Assembly (NCBI RefSeq): GCF_001282115.1 | Contig: NZ_LJBR01000029.1 | Location: 27,039 to 91,038 of the forward strand | DNA from: Streptomyces sp. NRRL B-24085 | Lineage (GTDB): Bacteria > Actinomycetota > Actinomycetes > Streptomycetales > Streptomycetaceae | Reading direction: 5' to 3' | Length of the DNA: 64,000 nucleotides | Part shown: positions 28,901 to 40,549 of the stretch, one piece after another | How positions within the stretch are numbered: the first letter of the stretch is position 1 | Layout of the letters: every line of letters begins with the position of its first letter | The notes under the pieces: generated by a model | Told to the model about the DNA's origin: nothing | Databases searched by the model: none | What the model saw: only the letters and a program-made list of their open reading frames with translations | Program-made: the position numbers and the translations under genes

Positions 28901-29320
28901 TTACGCGGTCGGACCGCCGAAGATGTCGATACGGTCGCCCTCGGCAAGGGTCACGATCGCGCGCTTGCTGTCGGCACGCTTGCCGAAGCCGGTGCGGGTC
29001 CGCTTGCGCTTGCCCTGGCGGTTGATCGTGTTGACCCCGGTGACCTTGACCGAGAAGACCGCCTGGACGGCCTGCTTGATCTGGGTCTTGTTGGCGCCGG
29101 GGGCCACGATGAACGTGTACTTGCCCTCGTCGAGAAGCGCGTAGCTCTTCTCGGACACGACCGGCTTCAGCAGGACGTCACGGGGGTCCGTGAAGGCCTT
29201 GCTCGCGGGCGTGACGACGGTGTTCTTGCCCTCGGCGGCGTGGCGGCGCGCCTTGGCGACGCGCGCGGCCTTGGCGGCCTTCGCAGCCTTGGAGGCGATG
29301 CTCGGGTGACGCGTAGCCAT
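28901..29320 (-). CDS. rplW: 50S ribosomal protein L23
   Basis: 139 residues. About 40 Ala/Lys-rich residues precede the usual core ([19 protein letters not shown]), an actinobacterial extension. Trigger-factor docking site at the tunnel exit. ATG at 29318-29320 overlaps the rplD stop. Confidence 0.97.
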   Translation of the reverse strand: MATRHPSIASKAAKAAKAARVAKARRHAAEGKNTVVTPASKAFTDPRDVLLKPVVSEKSYALLDEGKYTFIVAPGANKTQIKQAVQAVFSVKVTGVNTINRQGKRKRTRTGFGKRADSKRAIVTLAEGDRIDIFGGPTA

Positions 29321-29976
29321 CAGGCCTCGCTCCCTTCGGTGTCGTTGGCCTTCGGGCCGGACACGAAGGACTCGAAGGCGGCCTGGGTGAAGACCACGTC
29401 GTCCGAGACGAGAACGTCGTACGTGTTCAGCTGGCCCGGCTCCAGGATGTGGACCTGGGGCAGGTTGCGGGCGGACAGCCACGCGGCCTCGTCGGCGCGG
29501 TCGACGACCAGGAGCAGGTTCTTGCGCTCCGAGATCTTGCCGAACAGCGACTTGGCGGCCTTCGTGGAGGGGGTCGCGCCCTCGACCACGCCGGAGACGA
29601 CGTGGATGCGGTTGTGGCGGGCCCGGTCGGTGAGGGCGTGGCGCAGGGCCGCGGCCTTCATCTTCTTGGGCGTCCGCTGCGAGTAGTCACGCGGCACGGG
29701 GCCGTGGACGACGCCACCGCCGGCGAACTGCGGCGCACGGGTCGAACCCTGACGGGCGCGGCCGGTGCCCTTCTGGCGGTACGGCTTCTTGCCGCCACCA
29801 CGGACCTCGCCACGCGTCTTGGTCTTGTGCGTGCCCTGACGGGCAGCGGCCAGCTGCGCGACGACGACCTGGTGGATCAGCGGGATGCTGACCTTCTCGA
29901 CGTCGAAGATCTCGGCCGGGAGCTCGACGGTCCCGGCGGTGTCGCCGGAGGGCGACAGAATGTCAATGGTGCTCAT
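29320..29976 (-). CDS. rplD: 50S ribosomal protein L4
   Basis: 218 residues; exit-tunnel protein. Start at ATG 29974-29976 ([20 protein letters not shown]). Tunnel loop [21 protein letters not shown] is intact. In E. coli L4 is the autoregulator of the S10 operon; no E. coli-like leader was recognised here. Confidence 0.98.
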   Translation of the reverse strand: MSTIDILSPSGDTAGTVELPAEIFDVEKVSIPLIHQVVVAQLAAARQGTHKTKTRGEVRGGGKKPYRQKGTGRARQGSTRAPQFAGGGVVHGPVPRDYSQRTPKKMKAAALRHALTDRARHNRIHVVSGVVEGATPSTKAAKSLFGKISERKNLLLVVDRADEAAWLSARNLPQVHILEPGQLNTYDVLVSDDVVFTQAAFESFVSGPKANDTEGSEA

Positions 29977-29980
29977 ATCC

Positions 29981-30625
29981 TCAGGCCCCCTTGGCCGCGG
30001 TGCGGACCAGGACGAGGCCGCCGTTCGGACCAGGAACCGCACCCTTGATGAGGAGCAGGCCCTTCTCCGCGTCAACGGCGTGAACGGTCAGGTTCTGGGT
30101 GGTGACCCGCTCGTTGCCCATACGACCCGCCATGCGGAGGCCCTTGAACACGCGGCCCGGGGTGGCGCAGCCACCGATGGAACCGGGAGAGCGGTGCTTG
30201 CGCTGGGTGCCGTGACCGGCGCCGAGGCCCTTGAAGTTGTGACGCTTCATGACACCGGCGAAGCCCTTGCCCTTGCTCTTGCCGGTCACGTCGACCTTGA
30301 TGCCGGCCTCGAACACCTCGGCGGTGATCTCCTGGCCGAGGGTGTACTCGCTGGCGTCAGCGGTACGGATCTCGACGAGGTGGCGGCGGGGAGTGACGTC
30401 GGCCTTGGCGAAGTGGCCCTTGAGGGGCTTGTTCACCTTGCGCGGGTCGATCTCGCCGAACGCGATCTGGACGGACTCGTAGCCGTCGGCGTCGTTCGTA
30501 CGGACCTGGGTCACGACGTTGGGGCCGGCCTTGACGACGGTGACCGGAACAACACGGTTGTTCTCGTCCCACACCTGCGTCATGCCGAGCTTCTCGCCCA
30601 GGATGCCCTTGATCTGCTTAGCCAT
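29981..30625 (-). CDS. rplC: 50S ribosomal protein L3
   Basis: 214 residues. [17 protein letters not shown] at the start and the central [20 protein letters not shown] loop that reaches the peptidyl-transferase centre. 17 bp after rpsJ. Confidence 0.98.
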   Translation of the reverse strand: MAKQIKGILGEKLGMTQVWDENNRVVPVTVVKAGPNVVTQVRTNDADGYESVQIAFGEIDPRKVNKPLKGHFAKADVTPRRHLVEIRTADASEYTLGQEITAEVFEAGIKVDVTGKSKGKGFAGVMKRHNFKGLGAGHGTQRKHRSPGSIGGCATPGRVFKGLRMAGRMGNERVTTQNLTVHAVDAEKGLLLIKGAVPGPNGGLVLVRTAAKGA

Positions 30626-30642
30626 CGTTCAGATCACCGGCC

Positions 30643-30951
30643 TCAGAGCTTGATCTCGATGTCGACACCGGCCGGGAGGTCGAGTCGCATCAGAGAGTCA
30701 ACGGTCTTGGGGGTCGGGTCGAGGATGTCGATCAGGCGCTTGTGCGTGCGCATCTCGAAGTGCTCGCGCGAGTCCTTGTACTTGTGCGGCGACTTGATGA
30801 CGCAGTACACGTTCTTCTCAGTGGGCAGCGGCACCGGGCCCGCGACCGACGCACCAGTGCGCGTCACCGTCTCGACGATCTTCTTCGCCGAGGAGTCGAT
30901 GACCTCGTGGTCGTAGGCCTTGAGCCGGATGCGGATCTTCTGTCCCGCCAT
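30643..30951 (-). CDS. rpsJ: 30S ribosomal protein S10
   Basis: 102 residues; also the NusB partner in antitermination. [21 protein letters not shown] and [19 protein letters not shown] are diagnostic. First gene of the S10 operon, preceded by a long leader carrying the 27-nt element shared with rpsL. Confidence 0.99.
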   Translation of the reverse strand: MAGQKIRIRLKAYDHEVIDSSAKKIVETVTRTGASVAGPVPLPTEKNVYCVIKSPHKYKDSREHFEMRTHKRLIDILDPTPKTVDSLMRLDLPAGVDIEIKL

Positions 30952-31010
30952 GGCTACTCAGTAGTCCTGTCTCTCTACAGCTCTGGAACCCGGTGTTCCG
31001 TTGACTTCCT

Positions 31011-31037
31011 CCGACCCACGCGGTCGGGCGTGTCGCA
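31011..31037 (-). promoter_or_regulatory. 27-nt leader element shared with the str operon
   Basis: Identical at 25 of 27 positions to 38584-38610 upstream of rpsL. In the transcript it contains CCGACC-GCGTG-GGTCGG, a 6-bp hairpin. It ends 60 nt before rpsJ, against 51 nt before rpsL, so position is conserved too. Function unknown; a co-regulatory protein- or ribosome-binding element is likely. Confidence 0.6.
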
Positions 31038-31331
31038 CTTCCACTGACACAGATGTCCCTTGTTCGAACATCCCTGCTGGGAATGAACACGGCCCTTCCG
31101 GAACCGCAAGCCGGGGACAGAAGCCCACCGGGTGCCTGGCCGGTGCCGCACTGACACTTCCCGAAAGATTCCCGTACGTCCGCCCCAGCGCTGCCTCACG
31201 GCAGTTGGAACGACGAGTACTGTGGGACTCGCTTCCGGTCCTCCCGGCGGGAGGCGCGCAGCATCAACACTCGACCGAGCAACCCCGCTAGTCTGCCATA
31301 CGGGGCAGGGGCCTGGCCAATCGAGCCGGAG

Positions 31332-31359
31332 ACAATACCCCGAGAGTGACGCAGGTCAA
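31332..31359 (-). promoter_or_regulatory. Putative S10 operon promoter
   Basis: On the minus strand TTGACC (31354-31359), 16-bp spacer, TATTGT (31332-31337). A second candidate, TTGGCC with CAGACT near 31290-31320, lies downstream; either or both could drive the operon. Confidence 0.4.
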
Positions 31360-31416
31360 ACACAGGTCCTGTCCCCGGCCCGCCGCGGGGCTGCTCGTCC
31401 CCCCGTGAGCGGCGCG

Positions 31417-32259
31417 TCAGCGCACGTCCACGTGGTCCCCGCCGCTCGTGGTGGCGCCCGTCGTGTCGTTGCCGCCGTACGACCAGCGCCAGGTGCCGTC
31501 CTTCGAGGCGGTGACCGTGGTCTTCAGGGCGCCGGTGCTGCTCGTCGTGACCTTCTTCACCGTGACGAAGGAGCTGGTGCCCGTCTCACGGAACTGGAGG
31601 CTGACCGAACGGCCGCCGTAGCCGCCGTACTTCTTGGTCGCCCAGTCCGCCCGGGTGAGCCTGCCGGTGACGGTGATCTGCTTGCCCTTGGCGACCGGCT
31701 CGGGTGAGGCGTTCACGGTGACCTTCGCCGCCCGCTTGAGCCGGACGGTCAGGGAGCGGGTCTCGTGCTCCTCGGCCACCAGGCTCCCGCTGGCCCGGAA
31801 CAGGCGCAGGGCCACCGCGGTCTTCCAGGTGGTGGCGTCGCTGTTGGAGTCGACGTGCTCCTGGGAGGGGTGGGGGTCGATGTAGAGGGACCCTTCGCAC
31901 TCGGCCTTGCGGGCGCTCAGCTCGTAGCAGGTGTAGCCGCCCGGTCCGATGAAGTTGTCACCGGTGTCGGCCGCGTGCTCCAGGCCTCCCCGGTAGATGA
32001 AGGGAAACGCGTCGTACCGGGAGGGGTCGCTGGTGCTGTACCCGGACGGCAGGGCGATGGTGAAGGTGAGGGACGGCTCCACCACCTTCGAGGTGCCGAC
32101 GACGATCGGCTTGCCCTTGTTGATCACGATGTCGGACACGGTGATCCCGGTGTCCTGGGCCTGGGCCGCCGGGGCGTTCAGGAGGGTGAGGGCGAGCGCC
32201 CCCACGAGCGCGGCCCCGGTGGCCGTACGTCTGCCAGTGGTCATTACCACCACTTTCAT
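31417..32259 (-). CDS. Secreted protein of unknown function
   Basis: 280 residues. Sec signal peptide (GRRTATGAALVGALALTLL, cleavage after PAAQA), then a beta-rich domain and a C-terminal Ig-like segment (KVTVNASPEPVAKGKQITVTGRL; RSVSLQFRETGTSSFVTV). No anchor or catalytic motif recognised. An ATG five codons downstream (32244), better spaced from GTGGTGG, would give a more ordinary signal peptide. It lies between the S10 and str operons. Confidence 0.8.
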   Translation of the reverse strand: MKVVVMTTGRRTATGAALVGALALTLLNAPAAQAQDTGITVSDIVINKGKPIVVGTSKVVEPSLTFTIALPSGYSTSDPSRYDAFPFIYRGGLEHAADTGDNFIGPGGYTCYELSARKAECEGSLYIDPHPSQEHVDSNSDATTWKTAVALRLFRASGSLVAEEHETRSLTVRLKRAAKVTVNASPEPVAKGKQITVTGRLTRADWATKKYGGYGGRSVSLQFRETGTSSFVTVKKVTTSSTGALKTTVTASKDGTWRWSYGGNDTTGATTSGGDHVDVR

Positions 32260-32316
32260 GGTGCGGAAAAAGGAGAAGCAGACTATCCCATGACCTGATC
32301 ATGACTTTCGCTCGGA

Positions 32317-32622
32317 CTACGGCCGGCCGGCCAGGGCGACGAAGACGGCGTAGGCGAGCGGGACCGTGAAGGGTGCCGCCGCCGCGAGGCCCAGGCGGCG
32401 GGCGGAGTCGTGGCGCTCCCAGGGCAGCGCCCAGCTCGCCGCCACCAGGAACAGGGCCACGGCCAGGCCCGCCAGCAGCATCGGGAAGGCCACGCCGTAG
32501 CTCGCGGCGGAGCGGTCGGCCCGGGCGTAGGCCACCAGGCAGGCGGGGAGCGTGAGCAGGGTCGAGATGAGCGGGGCCGCCCAGGCCCCCTGTGCGCGGT
32601 CGTCCAGTGAGTTGTCCGGCAT
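32317..32622 (-). CDS. Small membrane protein of unknown function
   Basis: 101 residues with three hydrophobic segments (about 15-32, 42-62 and 75-98) and short basic loops. Starts at ATG 32620-32622 (MPDNSLDDRAQG). Between the acyltransferase and the secreted protein on the same strand. No family recognised. Confidence 0.6.
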   Translation of the reverse strand: MPDNSLDDRAQGAWAAPLISTLLTLPACLVAYARADRSAASYGVAFPMLLAGLAVALFLVAASWALPWERHDSARRLGLAAAAPFTVPLAYAVFVALAGRP

Positions 32623-32696
32623 GGCACCATCCCAGCGCCCGCCGCGCCTGTCCGCATGAGCGTTCGTACTCAGAACACAGGGTCGGCGTACGGAGT

Positions 32697-33899
32697 TCAG
32701 ACGCTCGCGTTCCGCAGCCGGGCGAACGAGGTGTCCAGTCCCCGCTTCAGCACGCGTGCCGCCGGCCGCTCCACGAACCGGTGCACCAGCCAGCTCAGCA
32801 GCATGAAGCCGGCGATGACGCAGACGACCAGGAGGCGGGCGTCCATCGTGTCGCGCAGGCGGTTGATCATCGCCGTGCCCGCCGCGTAGTGCATCAGGTA
32901 GAGCGGGTAGGTCAGGGCCCCCGCCGTCACCAGCCACCTCCAGCGGACGCGGTCCGTGGCGCCGAGGGCGACGGCGACCATGGCCAGCAGGAAGACCGTG
33001 AAGATCAGAACGCTCCCCCGCCATCCCGACACGTGCTCGACCTCGTCGATCCGGATGCCGAGTTCGCGCTGGCCCATCAGCCAGGCCATCGCCAGGACGC
33101 CCCACAGCAGCAGGTCCTGGCCGAAGCGGTGCATCAGGTAGAGGGACAGGCCGGCGATGAAGTACCAGGCGCCCTCCGGATTGGCGACCAGTTCCAGCAG
33201 GGGGAGTTTCGAGATCGGGGCGAGCATCGCCGCGGCGCCCCACACACAGCAGAAGACGACCACCTTGCGGTAGGTCAGGCCGCTCCACACGACGATCAGG
33301 AAGAGGAGGTAGAAGCGCAGCTCCGACCAGAGGGTCCAGTAGACGCCGTCGACGTTCATGACGCCCGAACCCGACTGCAGCATCGTGAAGTTGAGGAGGA
33401 CGTCACGGGTGCGCAGGCGGTCCCACACGCCCGGCAGGGCCACCAGGACGGCCGTGGTGAAGACGATGGCGAACCAGTACGCCGGATACAGCCGGATCAC
33501 CCGGGACGTGAAGAACTGCCGGGGGCTGCGGCCCCAGCAGGACATGCAGATCACGAAGCCGCTGATCACGAAGAAGATCTCGACGCCGATCCAGCCGTAG
33601 GAGGCGAACCGGAAGACCGTCGGCATGATGTCGGAGACCGGGCGGTCCCAGATGCGGTTGCCGGGCTGGTCGACGCGCCGGGTGCCGGCGTAGTGGTGCA
33701 CGGCGACCATGAGGGCGGCGAGGAGCCGGATGCCGTCGATGGCGTAGAGCCGACGGCCGGCGCGGTCGCGTACGGCGGCGTGCCGGGCGGGCCGGACCTG
33801 CTCGGTGGGCGCGGCGAGGGGCGGAAGGGGCTGTTGCAGGCCGTCGCGGACGATCCGCCGCGGCATCGGCCTTCTGCTCTCCGCGTCCTGCATCGACAC
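32697..33899 (-). CDS. OafA/YrhL-type membrane acyltransferase
   Basis: 400 residues, about ten membrane segments. [21 protein letters not shown] carries the Arg-x10-His motif of acyltransferase family 3, and FFVISGFVI follows. Members O-acetylate or acylate surface polysaccharides, peptidoglycan or antibiotics. Residues 1-48 are a Pro/Arg-rich cytoplasmic tail. GTG at 33899 or the ATG two codons later could start it. It has no clear biosynthetic neighbours, so its substrate is open. Confidence 0.88.
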   Translation of the reverse strand: MSMQDAESRRPMPRRIVRDGLQQPLPPLAAPTEQVRPARHAAVRDRAGRRLYAIDGIRLLAALMVAVHHYAGTRRVDQPGNRIWDRPVSDIMPTVFRFASYGWIGVEIFFVISGFVICMSCWGRSPRQFFTSRVIRLYPAYWFAIVFTTAVLVALPGVWDRLRTRDVLLNFTMLQSGSGVMNVDGVYWTLWSELRFYLLFLIVVWSGLTYRKVVVFCCVWGAAAMLAPISKLPLLELVANPEGAWYFIAGLSLYLMHRFGQDLLLWGVLAMAWLMGQRELGIRIDEVEHVSGWRGSVLIFTVFLLAMVAVALGATDRVRWRWLVTAGALTYPLYLMHYAAGTAMINRLRDTMDARLLVVCVIAGFMLLSWLVHRFVERPAARVLKRGLDTSFARLRNASV

Positions 33900-34100
33900 C
33901 TGCGAGTCCGTCCGTCTCGTGGGGAAACCGGGCCGGGAGTGGCCACCGGGCGCCTCAGGCTACGACTCTCACAACCACCCCACAGCGGTCAGACAGGAAC
34001 ATTCGGGACGGCCTCGCGCGACAGTTGGCCGAAGCCTCGGGAAGACGTCCCCCGGAGTTCGCCCACTCTTCACCCGCCCCGCGGGCAACCCCCAAAGGCG

Positions 34101-34136
34101 AAGGGGCCCGTACGACCGAAGTCGTACGGGCCCCTT
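34101..34136 (-). terminator. Terminator of the str operon (after tuf)
   Basis: A perfect 16-bp inverted repeat (34101-34116 with 34121-34136) with a CGAA loop, 38 bp after the tuf stop. Confidence 0.85.
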
Positions 34137-34174
34137 CAGAGACCTACGGGTCTCGGAGACCTGTCAGGTCAAGA

Positions 34175-35368
<1,194 letters not shown>

Positions 35369-35469
35369 GGGGTCCTCCTGTGGAGTGGTTCTGAACGCCT
35401 TGCTTCATCGGCGCCAGGTGATCTTTGCTGGAAAGCCTCGGCCCGGGGGCACTCCCCCACGAATGCGGG

Positions 35470-35497
35470 TGAATGCCCCTCCGGGCTCCGGAGTCAA
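35470..35497 (-). promoter_or_regulatory. Putative intergenic tuf promoter
   Basis: On the minus strand TTGACT (35492-35497), 16-bp spacer, CATTCA (35470-35475), in the 154-bp fusA-tuf gap. A tuf1-specific promoter in this gap is known in other Streptomyces. A GC-rich inverted repeat (GCCCGG..GGGGCA/TGCCCCCGGGC) overlaps it and could also limit read-through from fusA. Confidence 0.4.
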
Positions 35498-35522
35498 GCC
35501 TAAAGCGTGCGAACGCGGTGCG

Positions 35523-37649
35523 TTACTCGCCCTTGGCCTTCGCGATGATCTCCTCGGCGACGTTCCGCGGAACCTCGGCGTAGGAGTCGAACTGCATCGA
35601 GTAGCTTGCGCGACCCGACGTCTTGCTGCGGAGGTCTCCGACGTAGCCGAACATCTCCGAGAGGGGCACGAGGCCCTTCACGACGCGGGCACCGGCCCGC
35701 TCCTCCATGGCCTGGATCTGACCACGGCGGGAGTTGATGTCGCCGATGACCTCACCCATGTAGTCCTCGGGCGTGGTGACCTCGACGGCCATCATCGGCT
35801 CGAGCAGCACGGGGCTGGCCTTGCGCGCGGCCTCCTTGAAGGCCTGCGAGCCGGCGATCTTGAACGCGAGCTCGGAGGAGTCCACCTCGTGGTAGGCACC
35901 GTCGAGAAGCGTGACGCGGACGCCCGTCATCTCGTACCCGGCGAGGATGCCGAACTGCATGGCCTCCTGCGCACCGGCGTCCACCGAAGGGATGTACTCC
36001 TTCGGGATACGGCCACCGGTCACCTTGTTCACGAACTCGTACGAGGCGTCGCCGCCCTCGATCGGCTCGATCGCGATCTGCACCTTGGCGAACTGGCCGG
36101 TACCACCAGTCTGCTTCTTGTGCGTGTAGTCGACGCGCTCGACGGCCTTGCGGATCGTCTCGCGGTACGCGACCTGCGGCTTGCCGACGTTGGCCTCGAC
36201 CTTGAACTCACGGCGCATACGGTCGACCAGCACCTCGAGGTGCAGCTCGCCCATACCACCGATGATGGTCTGGCCGGTCTCCTCGTCCGAGTGGACCTGG
36301 AAGGAGGGGTCCTCCTCCGCGAGACGCTGGATGGCGACACCCAGCTTCTCCTGGTCACCCTTGGACTTGGGCTCGATGGCGACCTGGATGACCGGCGCCG
36401 GGAAGTCCATGGACTCCAGGATCACCGGCTGCTTGTCGTCGGACAGCGTCTCACCGGTGGTGGTCTGCTTCAGGCCCATGACGGCGACGATGTCGCCGGC
36501 GCCCACCGACTCGATCTCCTCACGCTTGTTCGCGTGCATGCGGTAGATCTTGCCGATGCGCTCCTTCTTGCCCTTGACGGAGTTCAGCACCGCGGTGCCG
36601 GACTCCAGGCGACCGGAGTAGATCCGGACGAAGGTGAGCTTGCCGAGGTGCGGGTCGCTCATGATCTTGAACGCCAGCGCCGACAGCGGCTCCTCGTCGG
36701 ACGGCTTGCGCTTGACGACGACCTCGGGGTCCTTGACGTCGTGGCCCTCGATGGCCTCGACGTCGAGCGGGGTCGGCAGGTAGCGCACGACCGCGTCGAG
36801 CAGGGGCTGGACGCCCTTGTTCTTGAACGCGGTGCCACAGAACACCGGGGTGACCGTGGTGTCCTTCGACTTGCCGGAGGCGATGGTGATGCGACGGATC
36901 GCCGCGTAGAGCTGCTCCACGGAAGGCTCCTCGCCCTCCAGGTACAGCTCCATGATCTCTTCGTCGTTCTCGGCGACGGCCTCGATGAGCTTGCCGCGGT
37001 ACTCCTCGGCAGCCTCGGTGTGCGTGGCCGGGATGTCGACGGTGTCGTACATCTCGCCCTTGGCCGCCTCGGCGGACCACACGAGCGCCTTCATAGTGAC
37101 GAGGTCGACGACACCCTTGAAGTCGGCCTCGGCGCCGATCGGCAGCTGCATGACGAGCGGCTGGGCGCCCAGACGGTCCGAGATCATGTCCACGCAGCGG
37201 TGGAACTCGGCGCCGGTACGGTCCAGCTTGTTGACGAAGCAGATGCGGGGCACGCCGTAACGGTCGGCCTGACGCCACACCGTCTCGGACTGCGGCTCCA
37301 CGCCGGCAACGCCGTCGAACACCGTCACGGCACCGTCGAGAACGCGGAGCGAACGCTCCACCTCGACGGTGAAGTCGACGTGACCCGGGGTGTCGATGAT
37401 GTTGATGGTGTGGTCGACGCCGTCGAGCGGCCAGTGACAGGTGGTGGCAGCAGAGGTGATCGTGATGCCACGCTCCTGCTCCTGCTCCATCCAGTCCATG
37501 GTGGCGGCGCCGTCGTGGACCTCACCGATCTTGTACGAAACGCCGGTGTAGAACAGGATCCGCTCGGTGGTGGTCGTCTTGCCCGCGTCGATGTGGGCCA
37601 TGATCCCAATGTTGCGGACCCTGGCCAGGTCAAGCGAAGTGGTAGCCAT
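35523..37649 (-). CDS. fusA: Elongation factor G
   Basis: 708 residues; translocation GTPase. G1 [16 protein letters not shown]3 [10 protein letters not shown]4 NKLDR, domain IV and C-terminal parts present. ATG at 37647-37649, 39 bp after rpsG. Confidence 0.99.
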   Translation of the reverse strand: MATTSLDLARVRNIGIMAHIDAGKTTTTERILFYTGVSYKIGEVHDGAATMDWMEQEQERGITITSAATTCHWPLDGVDHTINIIDTPGHVDFTVEVERSLRVLDGAVTVFDGVAGVEPQSETVWRQADRYGVPRICFVNKLDRTGAEFHRCVDMISDRLGAQPLVMQLPIGAEADFKGVVDLVTMKALVWSAEAAKGEMYDTVDIPATHTEAAEEYRGKLIEAVAENDEEIMELYLEGEEPSVEQLYAAIRRITIASGKSKDTTVTPVFCGTAFKNKGVQPLLDAVVRYLPTPLDVEAIEGHDVKDPEVVVKRKPSDEEPLSALAFKIMSDPHLGKLTFVRIYSGRLESGTAVLNSVKGKKERIGKIYRMHANKREEIESVGAGDIVAVMGLKQTTTGETLSDDKQPVILESMDFPAPVIQVAIEPKSKGDQEKLGVAIQRLAEEDPSFQVHSDEETGQTIIGGMGELHLEVLVDRMRREFKVEANVGKPQVAYRETIRKAVERVDYTHKKQTGGTGQFAKVQIAIEPIEGGDASYEFVNKVTGGRIPKEYIPSVDAGAQEAMQFGILAGYEMTGVRVTLLDGAYHEVDSSELAFKIAGSQAFKEAARKASPVLLEPMMAVEVTTPEDYMGEVIGDINSRRGQIQAMEERAGARVVKGLVPLSEMFGYVGDLRSKTSGRASYSMQFDSYAEVPRNVAEEIIAKAKGE

Positions 37650-37688
37650 AAGGCTTCAGTCTTCTCTCGGTCTCGATGGGGTCTGCGA

Positions 37689-38159
37689 CTACCAGCGGTA
37701 GTGCGCGAAGGCCTTGTTGGACTCGGCCATCTTGTGCGTGTCCTCGCGCTTCTTGACGGCCGCACCGAGGCCGTTCGAGGCGTCGAGAAGCTCGTTGAGC
37801 AGACGCTCGGTCATGGTCTTCTCGCGGCGGGCGCGGGAGTAACCGACCAGCCAGCGCAGCGCCAGCGTGTTGGCGCGGCCGGGCTTGACCTCGACCGGCA
37901 CCTGGTAGGTGGCGCCACCGACACGGCGGGACTTGACCTCAAGGGTCGGCTTGATGTTCTCGAGCGCGCGCTTGAGGGTGATGACCGGGTCGTTGCTGGT
38001 CTTCTCGCGCAGGCCCTCCATGGCGCCGTACACGATGCGCTCGGCGGTGGAGCGCTTGCCGTTCAGCAGCACCTTGTTGATCAGGGAGGTGACAAGAGGA
38101 GAACCGTAGACCGGGTCGATGATGACCGGGCGCTTCGGGGCGGGGCCCTTACGAGGCAT
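37689..38159 (-). CDS. rpsG: 30S ribosomal protein S7
   Basis: 156 residues starting [20 protein letters not shown]; nucleates the 30S head and lines the E site. Two bases after rpsL. In E. coli S7 represses the str operon. Confidence 0.99.
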   Translation of the reverse strand: MPRKGPAPKRPVIIDPVYGSPLVTSLINKVLLNGKRSTAERIVYGAMEGLREKTSNDPVITLKRALENIKPTLEVKSRRVGGATYQVPVEVKPGRANTLALRWLVGYSRARREKTMTERLLNELLDASNGLGAAVKKREDTHKMAESNKAFAHYRW

Positions 38160-38161
38160 TC

Positions 38162-38533
38162 TTACTTCTCCTTCTTGGCGCCGTAGCGGCTGCGGGCCTG
38201 CTTGCGGTTCTTGACACCCTGGGTGTCGAGCGAACCGCGGATGATCTTGTAGCGAACACCGGGCAGGTCCTTCACACGGCCGCCGCGCACGAGCACGATG
38301 GAGTGCTCCTGCAGGTTGTGTCCCTCACCCGGAATGTAAGCAGTGACCTCGATCCCGCTGGTCAGACGCACACGCGCGACCTTACGCAGGGCCGAGTTCG
38401 GCTTCTTCGGGGTGGTCGTGAACACACGCGTGCAGACGCCGCGACGCTGAGGGGAACCCTCGAGTGCGGGCGTCTTGTTCTTCTCGACCTTGTCCTGCCG
38501 GCCCTTGCGGACCAGCTGCTGGATCGTAGGCAC
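38162..38533 (-). CDS. rpsL: 30S ribosomal protein S12
   Basis: 123 residues; decoding-centre protein. GTG start at 38531-38533 (then [10 protein letters not shown]). K43 (TTTPKKPNS) and K88 (GGRVKDLPG), the usual streptomycin-resistance positions, are wild type. First gene of rpsL-rpsG-fusA-tuf. Confidence 0.99.
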   Translation of the reverse strand: MPTIQQLVRKGRQDKVEKNKTPALEGSPQRRGVCTRVFTTTPKKPNSALRKVARVRLTSGIEVTAYIPGEGHNLQEHSIVLVRGGRVKDLPGVRYKIIRGSLDTQGVKNRKQARSRYGAKKEK

Positions 38534-38583
38534 TACTTCTCCGGTTTCTGTGTGCCGAATGGTGAAGCTAACCTGGAACGTCG

Positions 38584-38610
38584 CCGACCCACGCGGTCGG
38601 GTGTGTCGAA
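38584..38610 (-). promoter_or_regulatory. 27-nt leader element shared with the S10 operon
   Basis: Matches 31011-31037 with two differences that leave the CCGACC-GCGTG-GGTCGG hairpin unchanged. Ends 51 nt before rpsL. A GTTCCAG heptamer follows shortly downstream in both leaders. Confidence 0.6.
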
Positions 38611-38728
38611 TCCGGCGGACTCCCGCCGCAAGGCGAAAAGGGCGCAGATTACGGTGGCCGCTCACGGCCCCCCTAGTGCGGTTCAAGGCACGCACGGGAG
38701 CCAGGGCACACCCCAGGCACAAGGTCTG

Positions 38729-38757
38729 AGCGTACCCAGCTCATTCGCTGCGGTCAA
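38729..38757 (-). promoter_or_regulatory. Vegetative promoter of the str operon
   Basis: On the minus strand TTGACC (38752-38757), 17-bp spacer, TACGCT (38729-38734). Strong match to HrdB promoters; transcription would start near 38722. Confidence 0.65.
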
Positions 38758-38889
38758 AACAGATGCCCGACGGCACCCTCGCGGAGCGGTCGATGTCAAG
38801 CCCCTACGCCGTGGACGATCTTCGATTTCACACGGAACACACGCCCGGGAGGCCCGTCCCCGTCACTGCCCCGCGGCTCCTCCCGGCGC

Positions 38890-39543
38890 TCACCCGGAGG
38901 CGAGCCCCACCGCTACCAGCAGCGTCATCATCACCGACCAGGCCGCGATCGACAGCCAGCCGAACACCAGCCCGGTCAACGCCAGCCCGTCACCGCTCTC
39001 CCCCGTCCGCTCCATCTCCGCCCGTGCCGCGTGCCCGAGGATCACCGCCGGAATCCCGGTGAACCCGAAGGTCGGCACGCACAGCAGCCCGCACACCGCC
39101 GCTCCGACCGCCTTCCCGTTCGCCCGCGGCCGCGGGGCGGGCAGGAACGTCCGCGGTACGGCCGTGACGGGCGCCGGCTGCGGCACGGGGCCCAGCGGCA
39201 GATCGGACACGAGCAGCGCCAGCTCCCCCACGGTCCGCGCCGCGTACGCCCGCTCCACCCGCTTGTCGAACTCCCCCTTCTCCAGCCGCCCCTCCCCGTA
39301 CCCGGCCCGCAACACGTCGACGGCCCGCTCCCGGTCGGCGTGGGAGGCGAGCATGGAGGAGGCGGCAGGCTGCGGGGCGGCGTATCTGGGCCAGGGGCGC
39401 GCGACAGGGGCATGCGCGCTGGACCAGGCCCCCGCCACCGGGCCGTCCCTGCCCGGCCCTGACGGCGACTCCTCATTCCCCTGCCACGGTTGCCACGACG
39501 GTTGCGACACAGGAGCACCCCCTGGGCGGTCGAATGCCTCCAT
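38890..39543 (-). CDS. DUF1707 and DUF4190 membrane protein
   Basis: 217 residues. Pro/Gln-rich N-terminus, a DUF1707 segment at about 66-115 (ASHADRERAVDVLRAGYGEG, then GEFDKRVERAYAARTVGEL), a Pro/Arg linker and a DUF4190 pair of membrane segments (about 143-170 and 187-214). DUF1707 is an actinobacterial helical domain of unknown role. ATG at 39541-39543 with GGAG upstream. Same strand as rpsL; divergent from the CRP-like regulator. Confidence 0.85.
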   Translation of the reverse strand: MEAFDRPGGAPVSQPSWQPWQGNEESPSGPGRDGPVAGAWSSAHAPVARPWPRYAAPQPAASSMLASHADRERAVDVLRAGYGEGRLEKGEFDKRVERAYAARTVGELALLVSDLPLGPVPQPAPVTAVPRTFLPAPRPRANGKAVGAAVCGLLCVPTFGFTGIPAVILGHAARAEMERTGESGDGLALTGLVFGWLSIAAWSVMMTLLVAVGLASG

Positions 39544-39789
39544 GATGCTCCAACGCGCCGATACCGGGACAGGTTCCCGTATCCCGAAGCGGAAGCACCC
39601 ATGGAACTCAGCGCCTCAACCGCCCCCCGGCCTCGAACGAACGCCTTCATCGTCCCGGCAATCACGTACGCCGACGGCGCGTCGGCCACTGCGGCCGGTT
39701 GTCGCCCGTTTCCCGAACCGCCGCTTCAAGTACGTTGGCTGGTTGCGGAATCAACGGCATCTGTGCAGGTGAACGAGGGGGCTGGGGAT

Positions 39790-40506
39790 ATGGCCGGGGG
39801 GCAGGCGCATGCATGGGACGACGGCGGATTCGACGACAAGGTGCCGTTTCTCGCCCGTCTGGAGAAGGATGACCGGGTCGCCCTCCTCGCCATCGGCCGG
39901 CCGCTGAGCTATCCGGCACGCGGTGTGGTCATGCGCCAGAACGAACCGTCCACCCATGTGCTGCTGCTCCTGCACGGCTGGACCAAGGTCACGGTGAACG
40001 CCGCCAACGGCTACGAGGCGCTGCTCGCCCTGCGCGGCCCGGGCGACATAGTCGGTGAGGGGGCGGCCCTGAGCAGGCGTCTGCGCTCGGCGACGGTCAC
40101 CGCCCTGGAGCCGGTCGACGCGGTGGTCGTGGAGGAGGGCCGCTTCACCGCGTTCCTCGCCGACAACGCGCGCGTGGCCTTGCAGCTGCTGGGGCTCGCC
40201 ACCGACCGGCAGCGCTCGACAGACCGTCGCAGGCTGGAATGGGCCGCCCTGACGGTACGTGAGCGACTGGCCGTCCTGCTGCTCGAACTCGTGCGCACCC
40301 ACGGCAGGCACACGGACTCGGGCATCGAGCTCACGATCGGGCTCACTCAGCAGGAGTTCGCGGGCTCGGTCGGCTCGTCACGCGAGGCGGTGGCCCGGCT
40401 CCTCAAGGACCTGCGCGGCCGCGACGTCGTCATCACCGATCGTCGCCGCATCGTCGTGCTCCGTCCCGACGTGCTGCGTCGCATCGTCGCGGGCGGCGCG
40501 ACCTGA
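39790..40506 (+). CDS. CRP/FNR-family transcription regulator with intact cyclic-nucleotide pocket
   Basis: 238 residues. N-terminal cyclic-nucleotide-binding domain: the phosphate-binding cassette reads GEGAALSRRLRSATV with G89-E90 and R99-S100-A101, the residues that hold the cyclic phosphate in E. coli CRP. A dimer helix is followed by a helix-turn-helix at about 185-214 whose recognition helix SSREAVAR keeps the Arg-Glu-x3-Arg contacts of CRP (SRETVGR). The ATG at 39790, after GAGGGGGCTGGGG, is preferred; a GTG at 39769 and an ATG at 39601 are alternatives. It lies 142 bp before a cyclase-like gene, with a CRP-type palindrome in between. Streptomyces also have a main Crp involved in germination and antibiotics; this looks like an additional, cassette-linked member. 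Confidence 0.88.
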   Translation: MAGGQAHAWDDGGFDDKVPFLARLEKDDRVALLAIGRPLSYPARGVVMRQNEPSTHVLLLLHGWTKVTVNAANGYEALLALRGPGDIVGEGAALSRRLRSATVTALEPVDAVVVEEGRFTAFLADNARVALQLLGLATDRQRSTDRRRLEWAALTVRERLAVLLLELVRTHGRHTDSGIELTIGLTQQEFAGSVGSSREAVARLLKDLRGRDVVITDRRRIVVLRPDVLRRIVAGGAT

Positions 40507-40549
40507 CCATACGGAACCCGGCGGCCTGACCGCACAGCCCCCGTCCCGT

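Larger units (their letters stand above)
30952..31416. other. S10 operon leader and promoter region
   Basis: About 465 bp with no convincing gene. On the minus strand it contains the putative promoter at 31332-31359, a possible second -10 (CAGACT near 31290) and a leader of about 300-370 nt ending at rpsJ, with the hairpin element at 31011-31037. Confidence 0.6.
38534..38889. other. str operon leader and promoter region
   Basis: About 356 bp between the DUF1707 gene and rpsL, with no gene seen. It holds a clear promoter (38729-38757), a leader of about 190 nt and the shared element at 38584-38610. Confidence 0.65.

Noticed and set aside
38162..38533. Possible streptomycin-resistance changes in rpsL
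   Set aside because: K43 and K88 are both lysine, so the allele looks wild type.
39601..39789. Longer N-terminus for the CRP-like regulator from an ATG at 39601
   Set aside because: The extra residues are not CRP-like and have weak codon character; ATG 39790 has a good purine-rich site.
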